A stretch of 20,106 bases of DNA from an uncultured Blautia sp. Its GTDB lineage: Bacteria > Bacillota > Clostridia > Lachnospirales > Lachnospiraceae. The notes beneath the pieces were generated by a model that saw nothing but the letters and a program-made list of their open reading frames with translations, searched no databases and had not been told where the DNA came from. Below, piece after piece: positions 6,402 to 14,618 of the stretch. The position numbers were made by a program, and so were the translations under genes. Numbering within the stretch: the stretch's first letter is position 1; every line of letters begins with the position of its first letter. Where the stretch lies: assembly GCA_900543715.1 (NCBI GenBank), contig UQSX01000055.1:1-20106 (forward strand), read 5' to 3'.

Positions 6402-7670
6402 ATGGCTGGAAATGACTGGAACAATCTAGGACGGGAAGTAAAGGATATTGTACAGCATGCAATAGATACAGGAGACTTCGGGAGACTGAACCGGGACCTG
6501 GGGGTGACACTGGAGAATGCTCTTGGAAATGTGGCGGACAGCCTAAAAAATGCGGGACGGCGGGGAATGAGAAACTATGGGAACTATTCTCAAAATCCCG
6601 GCGGCCAGCCCTATGGACCGGGTAACGGGTACAGTACAAAATACAGTTACCGTCCCTTTGGAAGAAGCCATTCTTATGAAAAATATGACAGTTCATCCAG
6701 TAGGATGAAAGAGGCCAGAGAAGAATTTGCCCTTTTTGTAAACACGGGATGGGCCAGAGCTATGGGGATCCTGTTTACTACTCTGGGAATTGCCCTTACG
6801 CTTATGTTTGGGATAACCGTGGCATCTCTTGGGATTGCTTCTATTTTTATTGGCTCCCTGGCGGCAAAGATGGACACAGTCCTGATGATTTTTCTCCCGG
6901 CTATGGCTATCAGCCTTATCATGGCCATTTGCGGTAATCATCTGAGAAAGAAGATAAAAAGATTCCGTTCTTATGTAAAGACCCTGAATGGAAAACCTTA
7001 TGGAACCATTAAAGAACTGGCCAAAGGCGTCAGAAAATCAGAAAATTTTGTACGGAAAGATCTGAAGAAAATGATCAAAAAGCAGATGTTTCTGGAAGGC
7101 CACCTGGATAAGGGGGAGACCTGCCTGATCGCCAGTGATGATGCTTATGACCAATATCTTGCAGCGGAGAAAAACGCTCAGCAGATGAAGGAGCAGGAGG
7201 CCGCAGACCCCAGGAAAGAGCTCTCAGAAGAAGCGAAGAAAGTCATTGAAGAGGGAGATCGTTATATCGAAGAAATCCGGAGAAGCAACGACGCTATTCC
7301 AGGAATCGAGGTTTCCAATAAAATGTACCATCTGGAAAATGTGATCCGCAGGATCTTCCAGAGAGTAGAGCAGCATCCGGAGCTCATTGATGACCTGCAT
7401 AAATTTATGGACTATTATCTCCCCACTACTATGAAGCTCCTGAAAGCCTACGAGGAGCTGGATAAACAGGATGTAGAGGGTGAAAATATCAAGACGGCAA
7501 AGCAGGAGATTGAAAATACCCTGGATACCATTAATACAGCTTTTGAGAATCTTCTGGACAGTTTTTATAAGGACACTGCATGGGACGTATCTACAGATAT
7601 TTCAGTGTTGAAGACCATGCTGGCCCAGGAAGGCCTTACAGGAGACGAAGCTTTTAATAAGAAAGGATAA
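6402..7670 (+). CDS. XpaC-like membrane protein (5-bromo-4-chloroindolyl phosphate hydrolysis family)
   Basis: The product has 422 residues in three parts. A soluble N-terminus (1-118) has a Gly/Tyr/Ser-rich stretch at about 57-100. Two hydrophobic segments at about 119-153 and 157-179 are followed by a basic patch, RKKIKRFR. A long charged helical cytoplasmic part (190-422) follows. Residues 199-235 (GTIKELAKGVRKSENFVRKDLKKM) look like a winged-helix-type segment. The XpaC name comes from a Bacillus phenotype (X-phos hydrolysis); no phosphatase active site is evident here and the molecular role is unknown. Neighbouring TelA-like genes are typical for the family. AGGAAGTG precedes the ATG. 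The following gene starts 6 bases after the stop, so the two are probably coupled in translation. Confidence 0.8.
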   Translation: MAGNDWNNLGREVKDIVQHAIDTGDFGRLNRDLGVTLENALGNVADSLKNAGRRGMRNYGNYSQNPGGQPYGPGNGYSTKYSYRPFGRSHSYEKYDSSSSRMKEAREEFALFVNTGWARAMGILFTTLGIALTLMFGITVASLGIASIFIGSLAAKMDTVLMIFLPAMAISLIMAICGNHLRKKIKRFRSYVKTLNGKPYGTIKELAKGVRKSENFVRKDLKKMIKKQMFLEGHLDKGETCLIASDDAYDQYLAAEKNAQQMKEQEAADPRKELSEEAKKVIEEGDRYIEEIRRSNDAIPGIEVSNKMYHLENVIRRIFQRVEQHPELIDDLHKFMDYYLPTTMKLLKAYEELDKQDVEGENIKTAKQEIENTLDTINTAFENLLDSFYKDTAWDVSTDISVLKTMLAQEGLTGDEAFNKKG

Positions 7671-7676
7671 ATAGCC

Positions 7677-8819
7677 ATGAGTGATGAATTGAAAGATTTT
7701 ACGGTGACGCCTACACTGACATTTGAACCCCTGAAAGAGGAGGCTCCTGTGGCAGAGGTGAAAAAAGAAGAGCCTAAGGCTCCTGAAATGGATGACAGTA
7801 TTCTTTCTCCGGAAGAGAGAAAGATGGTAGATGATTTTTCCAAGCAGATCGATATCCGCAATTCGGCGGCAATCCTTCAGTACGGAGCAGGAACCCAGAA
7901 AAAGATGGCGGACTTTTCCGAAGAAGCTCTGGATAAGGTTCGGACCAAGGATTTAGGCGAGGTGGGAGACCTGCTGGAAAATGTAGTCACTGAGCTGAAA
8001 AGCTTTGACGCTGAAGAAGAACGAAAAGGCATTATGGGCTTCTTTAAAAGAGGAACCGATAAACTGGAGTCCATGAAGAATAAATATGCCAAGGCAGAGA
8101 CCAACATCAATAAAATCGTGGAAGTGCTGGAGAAACATCAGATCCAGCTGATGAAGGATGCGGCTACCATGGATAAGATGTACGCCCTGAACCTGAATTA
8201 TTTCAAAGAGCTTTCCATGTATATCCTGGCAGGAAAGAAAAAACTGGAGGAGATCCGTACTACAGAACTGCCTCAGCTTATAAGTAAGGCCCAGACGACC
8301 AATCTGCCGGAGGACGCCCAGGCAGCCAAGGATCTGGACTCTCTCTGCGACCGTTTTGAGAAAAAGATCCATGACCTGGAGCTGACCAGGATGATCTGCA
8401 TTCAGACAGCTCCTCAGATCCGTCTGGTACAGGGAAATGACACCCAGATGGCAGAGAAAATCCAGTCTACCATTGTGAATACCATTCCTCTGTGGAAGAG
8501 CCAGATGGTCATAGCTCTGGGAATCGCCCATTCCACAGAAGCGGCAAAAGCTCAGCGTGAGGTAACAGATATGACTAATGCCCTTCTTCAGAAAAATGCA
8601 GAGACTCTCAAGCTGGCTACAGTGGAAGCTGCCAGAGAGTCAGAGAGAGGAATTGTGGATATTGAAACACTGAAAAAGACTAACGAATCCCTTATCAGCA
8701 CCTTTGATGAAGTGATGAATATCCAGAAGGAAGGACGAGAGAAGAGAAGAGCTGCAGAGGCGGAGATCTATCGTCTGGAGGGTGAATTAAAGGAAAAACT
8801 TCTGCAGATACAGAAATAA
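7677..8819 (+). CDS. TelA-like protein (toxic anion resistance family)
   Basis: The product has 380 residues, is hydrophilic and almost entirely helical, without signal peptide or membrane segment. The acidic, proline-containing N-terminus (1-45) is followed by the conserved TelA core, from SPEERKMVDDFSKQID near residue 42 through the QIRLVQGND region near 245 and the block around PLWKSQMVIALG near 270, with a coiled-coil C-terminus rich in E, K and R. Members were named for tellurite and related resistance (TelA/KlaA), but the biochemical activity is unsettled, and chromosomal copies paired with XpaC are generally thought to act in envelope stress. The SD AAAGGA lies in the last codons of the XpaC-like gene. 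Confidence 0.85.
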   Translation: MSDELKDFTVTPTLTFEPLKEEAPVAEVKKEEPKAPEMDDSILSPEERKMVDDFSKQIDIRNSAAILQYGAGTQKKMADFSEEALDKVRTKDLGEVGDLLENVVTELKSFDAEEERKGIMGFFKRGTDKLESMKNKYAKAETNINKIVEVLEKHQIQLMKDAATMDKMYALNLNYFKELSMYILAGKKKLEEIRTTELPQLISKAQTTNLPEDAQAAKDLDSLCDRFEKKIHDLELTRMICIQTAPQIRLVQGNDTQMAEKIQSTIVNTIPLWKSQMVIALGIAHSTEAAKAQREVTDMTNALLQKNAETLKLATVEAARESERGIVDIETLKKTNESLISTFDEVMNIQKEGREKRRAAEAEIYRLEGELKEKLLQIQK

Positions 8820-8830
8820 GGGACAGAATT

Positions 8831-8859
8831 TTGAACGGACAGGAGTTCCCCAATATTCT
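8831..8859 (+). promoter_or_regulatory. Candidate promoter for ispG-polC
   Basis: TTGAAC (8831-8836), a 17-base spacer and TATTCT (8854-8859) lie 45 bases before the ispG start. There is no terminator after the TelA-like gene, so ispG may be served both by this promoter and by read-through. Confidence 0.5.
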
Positions 8860-8903
8860 GGAAATATGAAATATAAGTTTTCATGGGAATGGAGGAAAAG
8901 GAC

Positions 8904-9956
8904 ATGTATCGTGATCATACCAGAGTGGTGCAGATCGGCGACCGGAAGATCGGAGGAGGAAATCCTATTCTGATCCAGTCTATGACCAATACCAAGACGG
9001 AAGATATAGATGGAACCGTAAAACAGATCCTGGCCCTGGAGGCGGCTGGATGTGAGATTATCCGCTGTACGGTGCCTACCATAGAGGCGGCCAGAGCTGT
9101 AAAAGAGATAAAAAAACAGATCCATATCCCCCTGGTGGCAGATATCCATTTTGATTACAAGATGGCTATAGCGGCTATGGAAAACGGTGCCGATAAGATT
9201 CGGATCAATCCGGGAAATATCGGGGGAAAAGAAAAGATCAAGGCGGTAGTGGACACTGCCAGGGAGAGAAATATTCCCATCCGGGTAGGAGTCAACAGCG
9301 GTTCTCTGGAAAAGGAACTGGTAAAAAAATACGACGGGGTTACGGCAGAAGGACTGGTGGAAAGCGCCCTTGATAAGGTGAAGATCATTGAAGATATGGG
9401 GTATGACAACCTGGTGATCAGTATCAAATCTTCAGATGTGATGACGTGCGTAAAAGCCCATGAACTTCTGGCAGAGCAGACCAGCTATCCTCTTCATGTG
9501 GGAATCACAGAAGCCGGGACTCTTTATTCCGGAAATATCAAGTCTGCCGTGGGACTGGGGATTATCCTTTACCAGGGAATCGGAGATACCATCCGGGTAT
9601 CTCTTACGGGAGATCCTGTGGAGGAAATTAAGTCTGCCAAGAGGATCCTGAAGACTCTGAACCTGAGAACGGGCGGGGTGGAAGTAGTATCCTGTCCTAC
9701 CTGCGGAAGGACCCAGATCGATCTTATCGGACTGGCAAATCAGGTAGAGACTATGGTCCAGGAGTTCCCTCTGGATATTAAGGTGGCAGTCATGGGCTGT
9801 GTGGTAAACGGTCCGGGAGAAGCCAAAGAGGCAGACATCGGCATTGCAGGCGGCAAAGGCGAGGGCCTTCTGATCAAGAAGGGAGAAATCGTCAGAAAGG
9901 TACCTGAGGATCAGCTTCTGCAGGTGCTCCGTCAGGAACTGGAGAATTGGAAGTAA
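8904..9956 (+). CDS. ispG: 4-hydroxy-3-methylbut-2-en-1-yl diphosphate synthase IspG
   Basis: IspG (GcpE) is the 4Fe-4S enzyme that reductively opens the cyclic diphosphate MEcPP to HMBPP, the penultimate step of the non-mevalonate isoprenoid pathway. The product has 350 residues with a TIM-barrel N-terminal part (QSMTNT at 25-30, VADIHFDY at 78-85, INPGNIG at 101-107). The cluster ligands are present: Cys264 and Cys267 (SCPTCGR), Cys299 (MGCVVNGPGE) and Glu306, all offset by six from the E. coli residues. The frame allows ATG at 8883 and 8889, but GGAGG (8891-8895) lies 8 bases before ATG 8904, which gives the normal family N-terminus. polC follows after 19 bases, apparently co-transcribed. 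Confidence 0.96.
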   Translation: MYRDHTRVVQIGDRKIGGGNPILIQSMTNTKTEDIDGTVKQILALEAAGCEIIRCTVPTIEAARAVKEIKKQIHIPLVADIHFDYKMAIAAMENGADKIRINPGNIGGKEKIKAVVDTARERNIPIRVGVNSGSLEKELVKKYDGVTAEGLVESALDKVKIIEDMGYDNLVISIKSSDVMTCVKAHELLAEQTSYPLHVGITEAGTLYSGNIKSAVGLGIILYQGIGDTIRVSLTGDPVEEIKSAKRILKTLNLRTGGVEVVSCPTCGRTQIDLIGLANQVETMVQEFPLDIKVAVMGCVVNGPGEAKEADIGIAGGKGEGLLIKKGEIVRKVPEDQLLQVLRQELENWK

Positions 9957-9975
9957 ACAAAGGAGGCATTGCTTC

Positions 9976-12900
9976 ATGGAGAAAGCATTTCTGGAGGTGT
10001 TCCGGAATCTGGAGCTTGTGGGAGAGCTGCGGGCGCTCCTGGAGGAAGTGGTGGTAACGAAAGTTTCCATTAACCAGAAAAGGGATCATGTCCGGATTTA
10101 TATCCGCAGCAGGCAGTGGATTCATAAGAAATATATTTACACCCTGGAACATACGATTGCATCCCAATGTTTTCCAGGGGTGCCTATGAAAGTGAAAATC
10201 CTGGAGAGGTTTGACCTCTCCAGCCAGTATACGCCGGAAATCTTTCTGGACGCGTACCGCTCTTCCATGGCGCTGGAACTGAAACATTACAGCATTCTGG
10301 TATTTAACATGTTCCGGAATGCTGTTATTACGTTTCCCCAGACAGACACTATGCACATGGTCCTTGAATCCAATGTGCTGGCAAAAAGCAAGGAAAACGA
10401 GCTTATCCAGTACATAGAAAAGGTCTTTTGCGAGCGCTGCGCCTTTTCTTTGAAGGTGGAGGCAGAGTACCAGGAAGCCAAAGAAAGCAAGGTTCGGAAA
10501 AACAGTGAGCTCCAGCTTCAGCAGGAGGCGGCTCATATTATAGAGATGTCCTCTTTCGGAAAGCATCAGGAGGAAGACTCCATGGAGGCTGAAGGAGAGG
10601 ATATCAGGGAGAAACAGGAGGCTGCAGGGACAGAGAATAAAACTGGAGAGAAAAAAGAAAGTTCCGGAGATGGAACAAAGAAGACAGAGAAAAACGGGAA
10701 GCAGGAAAAGGAAGGAAAATCCGGGAAATCCTTTAAAGGTGATAAAGGAAGAGCCAGAGGAGATCGGAGTTTCTCTGACTTTAAGAGGAGCGTAAAGCGT
10801 TCCGACAATCCCGACGTGATCTACGGAAGGGACTTTGAAGACGAGGCTATTCCCTTGGAAAATATCCAGACGGAGATGGGAGAAGTCTGTGTCCGGGGAC
10901 AGATCATGACACTGGAGACCAGAGAAATCCGGAACGAAAAGACCATTATCATCTTTTCCATTACGGATTTCAGCGACTCTATTACTGTGAAAATGTTTGC
11001 CAGAAATGACCAGGTGGGAGAAATCCTGGAAGGGATCAAGGCCAAGGCTTTTATTAAACTGAAGGGAGTCACTACTATTGACCGGTACGACAGTGAACTG
11101 ACCATTGGTTCTGTAGTGGGGATCAAGAAAATCCCCAGTTTTGAGAACAGCCGGACAGACAACAGTCCGGAGAAAAGAGTAGAGCTCCACTGCCATACGA
11201 AGATGAGCGATATGGATGGAGTGTCCGATGCAAAGGCGATCATCAAAAGAGCTTACGAGTGGGGCCATAAGGCCATTGCCATTACAGACCACGGCGTGGT
11301 CCAGGCTTTTCCGGAGGCCAACCACTGCTTTGACGCCTGGGGCGGTGTGGTTCCTCAGGATTCAGATTTTAAGGTGATCTATGGCATGGAGGCCTATCTG
11401 GTAGACGATCTAAAAGGAATCGTAGACAACAGCCAGGGCCAGTCTCTTCATGGAACCTATGTAGTCTTTGATATAGAGACCACTGGTTTTTCTGCCATGA
11501 AGGATAAAATCATCGAAATCGGAGCTGTCCGTGTGGAGGATGGAAAGATCACAGACCGGTTTTCTCAGTTTGTGAATCCTCAGATCCCTATTCCTTTTCG
11601 GATCCAGCAGCTTACCAGTATCAATGATGGCATGGTACAGGACGCGCTCACTATCGACAAGGTACTGCCGGAATTTGAACAGTTCTGCCAGGGGGCAGTG
11701 ATGGTGGCCCACAATGCCGGTTTTGATATGAGTTTTATCAAAAAGAACTATGAAGACCTGGGAATTGACAGAGATGATACCATTGTGGATACTGTGGGAA
11801 TGGCCCGATTTCTCCTTCCACAGTTAAACCGGTTTAAGCTGGATACAGTGGCAAAAGCTGTGGGTGTATCTCTGCAGAACCATCACCGGGCAGTAGATGA
11901 CGCCGAGTGCACGGCAGAGATTTTTGTGAAATTTATTAAAATGTGTGAGGAGAGAGACATTTTTGATCTGGATCAGCTCAACGAGAAAGGGGCAGTGTCT
12001 GTCCACACTATCCAGAAAATGCCTACATATCATGCTATTATCCTGGCGAAAAATGATATAGGAAGGGTAAATCTTTATCATCTGGTATCGGATTCCCATC
12101 TGATCTACTACAACCGGAGGCCAAGAGTGCCCAAGAGCCTCTACCTGAAATACCAGGAGGGGCTGATGATCGGTTCAGCCTGTGAGGCGGGAGAACTTTA
12201 CCAGGCTGTATTAAACGGCAGACCAGATGCGGAGATTGCCAGAATCGTAAATTTCTATGATTATCTGGAAATCCAGCCTATTGGAAATAATGCATTTATG
12301 CTCCGGGACCCTGACCGTGATGATATTCAGACAGAGGAAGACCTTCAGGAAATCAACCGGAAGATCGTGAAGCTGGGAGAGTCTTTTAACAAGCCGGTAG
12401 TGGCTACCTGTGACGTCCATTTCCTGGATCCGGAAGACGAGGTATACCGTCGTATCATCATGGCAGGAAAGGGCTTTGACGATGCGGACCAGCAGGCTCC
12501 GCTATACCTGCGGACCACAGAGGAAATGCTGGAGGAATTTTCCTATCTGGGAAGAGAAAAGGCAGAAGAAATCGTCATTACCAATACCAATAAGATTGCA
12601 GATATGGTGGAGAAGATATCTCCTATCCATAAGGGAAAATGCCCGCCGGTTATCGAGAACTCCGACAATATGCTCAGAGAAATCTGCTACAATAAAGCTC
12701 ATGAGATTTATGGGGAAAACCTTCCCAAGGTGGTTGAAGAGCGTCTGGAGAGAGAGCTGAATTCCATTATTTCCAACGGCTATGCGGTTATGTATATGAT
12801 CGCCCAGAAGCTGGTGTGGAAGAGCAACAGTGACGGTTATCTGGTAGGTTCCAGAGGTTCAGTAGGATCCTCTTTTGCGGCTACTATGTCGGGAATCACA

Positions 12901-14535
12901 GAGGTAAATCCTTTAAATCCCCATTATTACTGTCCAAACTGCCATTATGCAGATTTTGATTCTGAGGAAGTCCGGGCCTACTCAGGAAGAGCAGGATGTG
13001 ATATGCCGGATAAAAATTGTCCCGTGTGCGGACAGCCTTTAAAGAAAGAAGGATTTGACATTCCCTTTGAAACTTTCCTGGGATTTAAGGGAGACAAGGA
13101 GCCGGATATCGACCTGAATTTCTCCGGCGATTATCAGGGAAAAGCCCACCGGTATGTAGAGGTTATTTTCGGTGCGGGTCAGACTTTTAAAGCCGGAACT
13201 ATCGGCACCCTGGCGGAGAAAACAGCTTTCGGCTATGTAAAGAATTACTATGAGGAACGGGGACAGAGAAAGCGGTACTGTGAGATCAACCGTATTGTCC
13301 AGGGCTGTACAGGAGTGCGCCGGACCACAGGCCAGCACCCAGGCGGTATTATCGTTCTTCCCATTGGATGGGACATTGAAGAATTTACCCCGGTGCAGCA
13401 TCCGGCCAACGATATGAACAGCGATATCATCACAACCCATTTTGATTACCATTCCATTGATTCCAACCTGCTGAAGCTGGATATTCTGGGACACGATGAT
13501 CCTACTATGATCCGTATGCTGGAGGACCTGACAGGGATCAATGCCAGGGAAATTCCTCTGGATTCCAAGGAAGTTATGTCCCTGTTTAAAAATACAGACG
13601 CCCTTGGGATCACCCCAGAGGATATCCGGGGCTGCCCTCTTGGCTGCCTGGGAATTCCAGAGTTTGGAACAGAATTTGCCATGCAGATGTTAATAGACGC
13701 AAAGCCTACTTCGTTCTCGGATCTGGTCCGTATTTCAGGACTTTCCCATGGTACAGACGTATGGCTGGGAAATGCCCAGGATCTGATCAAATCCGGGACA
13801 GCGACCATTGCTACCTGTATCTGTACCCGAGACGATATTATGATCTATCTGATCAACAAGGGGCTGGAGCATGGTCTGGCATTTACCATTATGGAAAGTG
13901 TCCGTAAAGGAAAAGGACTGAAGCCGGAATGGGAAGAAGAAATGAAAAATCACGGAGTTCCAGACTGGTATATCGGTTCCTGTAAGAAGATTAAGTATAT
14001 GTTCCCAAAAGCCCATGCGGCGGCTTATGTTATGATGGGATGGAGGATCGCCTACTGCAAGATTTTCTATCCTCTGGCTTATTATGCGGCCTATTTCAGT
14101 ATCCGGGCCACTGCTTTTTCCTATGAACTGATGTGCCAGGGAAAGGAAAAGCTGGAATATTTCATGGATGACTATGAGAAGAGAAAAGATACCCTCAGCA
14201 AAAAGGAACAGGATACTTATAAGGATATGAAAAATGTCCAGGAAATGTATGCCAGAGGTTTTGAGTTTATGCCTATTGATATTTACAAGGCAAACGCCCA
14301 CACCTTCCAGATCATAGAGGGAAAACTCATGCCCGCTCTGGATACCATAGAGGGACTGGGAGATAGGGCCGCAGACGCCGTGGTGGCCGCAGCAGAGGAG
14401 GGACCCTTCCTGTCCCTGGATGACTTCCGGAACAGGACAAAGGTGACGGCTTCTACCATAGATCTGATGAACGACCTGGGCCTTTTCGGGAACCTGCCCA
14501 AGTCCAATCAGTTATCACTATTCGATTTTCAATAA
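9976..14535 (+). CDS. polC: DNA polymerase III PolC-type, alpha subunit with 3'-5' exonuclease
   Basis: This is the replicative polymerase of low-GC Gram-positive bacteria. The product has 1519 residues; B. subtilis PolC has about 1437. In order: an N-terminal domain (1-195); a very charged linker (about 195-275); an OB-fold (about 296-390); the first half of the PHP domain (ELHCHTKMSD, 403-412; ITDHG); the inserted DEDD exonuclease (Asp499, Glu501; HHRAVDD at 636-642); the second PHP half; the polymerase core with GSRGSVGSS; a zinc site with Cys986, Cys989, Cys1008, Cys1015 and Cys1018; catalytic Asp1044 and Asp1046 in EPDIDLNFS; and a C-terminal helix-hairpin-helix (EGLGDRAADAV). AAAGGAGG lies 9 bases before the ATG. 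The reading frame is uninterrupted. The linker accounts for much of the extra length. Confidence 0.97.
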   Translation: MEKAFLEVFRNLELVGELRALLEEVVVTKVSINQKRDHVRIYIRSRQWIHKKYIYTLEHTIASQCFPGVPMKVKILERFDLSSQYTPEIFLDAYRSSMALELKHYSILVFNMFRNAVITFPQTDTMHMVLESNVLAKSKENELIQYIEKVFCERCAFSLKVEAEYQEAKESKVRKNSELQLQQEAAHIIEMSSFGKHQEEDSMEAEGEDIREKQEAAGTENKTGEKKESSGDGTKKTEKNGKQEKEGKSGKSFKGDKGRARGDRSFSDFKRSVKRSDNPDVIYGRDFEDEAIPLENIQTEMGEVCVRGQIMTLETREIRNEKTIIIFSITDFSDSITVKMFARNDQVGEILEGIKAKAFIKLKGVTTIDRYDSELTIGSVVGIKKIPSFENSRTDNSPEKRVELHCHTKMSDMDGVSDAKAIIKRAYEWGHKAIAITDHGVVQAFPEANHCFDAWGGVVPQDSDFKVIYGMEAYLVDDLKGIVDNSQGQSLHGTYVVFDIETTGFSAMKDKIIEIGAVRVEDGKITDRFSQFVNPQIPIPFRIQQLTSINDGMVQDALTIDKVLPEFEQFCQGAVMVAHNAGFDMSFIKKNYEDLGIDRDDTIVDTVGMARFLLPQLNRFKLDTVAKAVGVSLQNHHRAVDDAECTAEIFVKFIKMCEERDIFDLDQLNEKGAVSVHTIQKMPTYHAIILAKNDIGRVNLYHLVSDSHLIYYNRRPRVPKSLYLKYQEGLMIGSACEAGELYQAVLNGRPDAEIARIVNFYDYLEIQPIGNNAFMLRDPDRDDIQTEEDLQEINRKIVKLGESFNKPVVATCDVHFLDPEDEVYRRIIMAGKGFDDADQQAPLYLRTTEEMLEEFSYLGREKAEEIVITNTNKIADMVEKISPIHKGKCPPVIENSDNMLREICYNKAHEIYGENLPKVVEERLERELNSIISNGYAVMYMIAQKLVWKSNSDGYLVGSRGSVGSSFAATMSGITEVNPLNPHYYCPNCHYADFDSEEVRAYSGRAGCDMPDKNCPVCGQPLKKEGFDIPFETFLGFKGDKEPDIDLNFSGDYQGKAHRYVEVIFGAGQTFKAGTIGTLAEKTAFGYVKNYYEERGQRKRYCEINRIVQGCTGVRRTTGQHPGGIIVLPIGWDIEEFTPVQHPANDMNSDIITTHFDYHSIDSNLLKLDILGHDDPTMIRMLEDLTGINAREIPLDSKEVMSLFKNTDALGITPEDIRGCPLGCLGIPEFGTEFAMQMLIDAKPTSFSDLVRISGLSHGTDVWLGNAQDLIKSGTATIATCICTRDDIMIYLINKGLEHGLAFTIMESVRKGKGLKPEWEEEMKNHGVPDWYIGSCKKIKYMFPKAHAAAYVMMGWRIAYCKIFYPLAYYAAYFSIRATAFSYELMCQGKEKLEYFMDDYEKRKDTLSKKEQDTYKDMKNVQEMYARGFEFMPIDIYKANAHTFQIIEGKLMPALDTIEGLGDRAADAVVAAAEEGPFLSLDDFRNRTKVTASTIDLMNDLGLFGNLPKSNQLSLFDFQ

Positions 14536-14618
14536 TATTTCAGCAGCTTTTGGGGCACAGAGCTTCTATGTATGGCTGTTGATTCGACGGGGTTTTTACG
14601 GAGGTATAAGAGAATATT

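Noticed and set aside
9892..11325. A long minus-strand open frame opposite ispG and polC
   Set aside because: It lies wholly within well-supported plus-strand coding sequence, has no Shine-Dalgarno or family resemblance, and its composition is that of a complementary-strand shadow.
13735..14301. A 188-codon minus-strand frame inside polC
   Set aside because: It overlaps the conserved C-terminal polymerase region and has no independent support.
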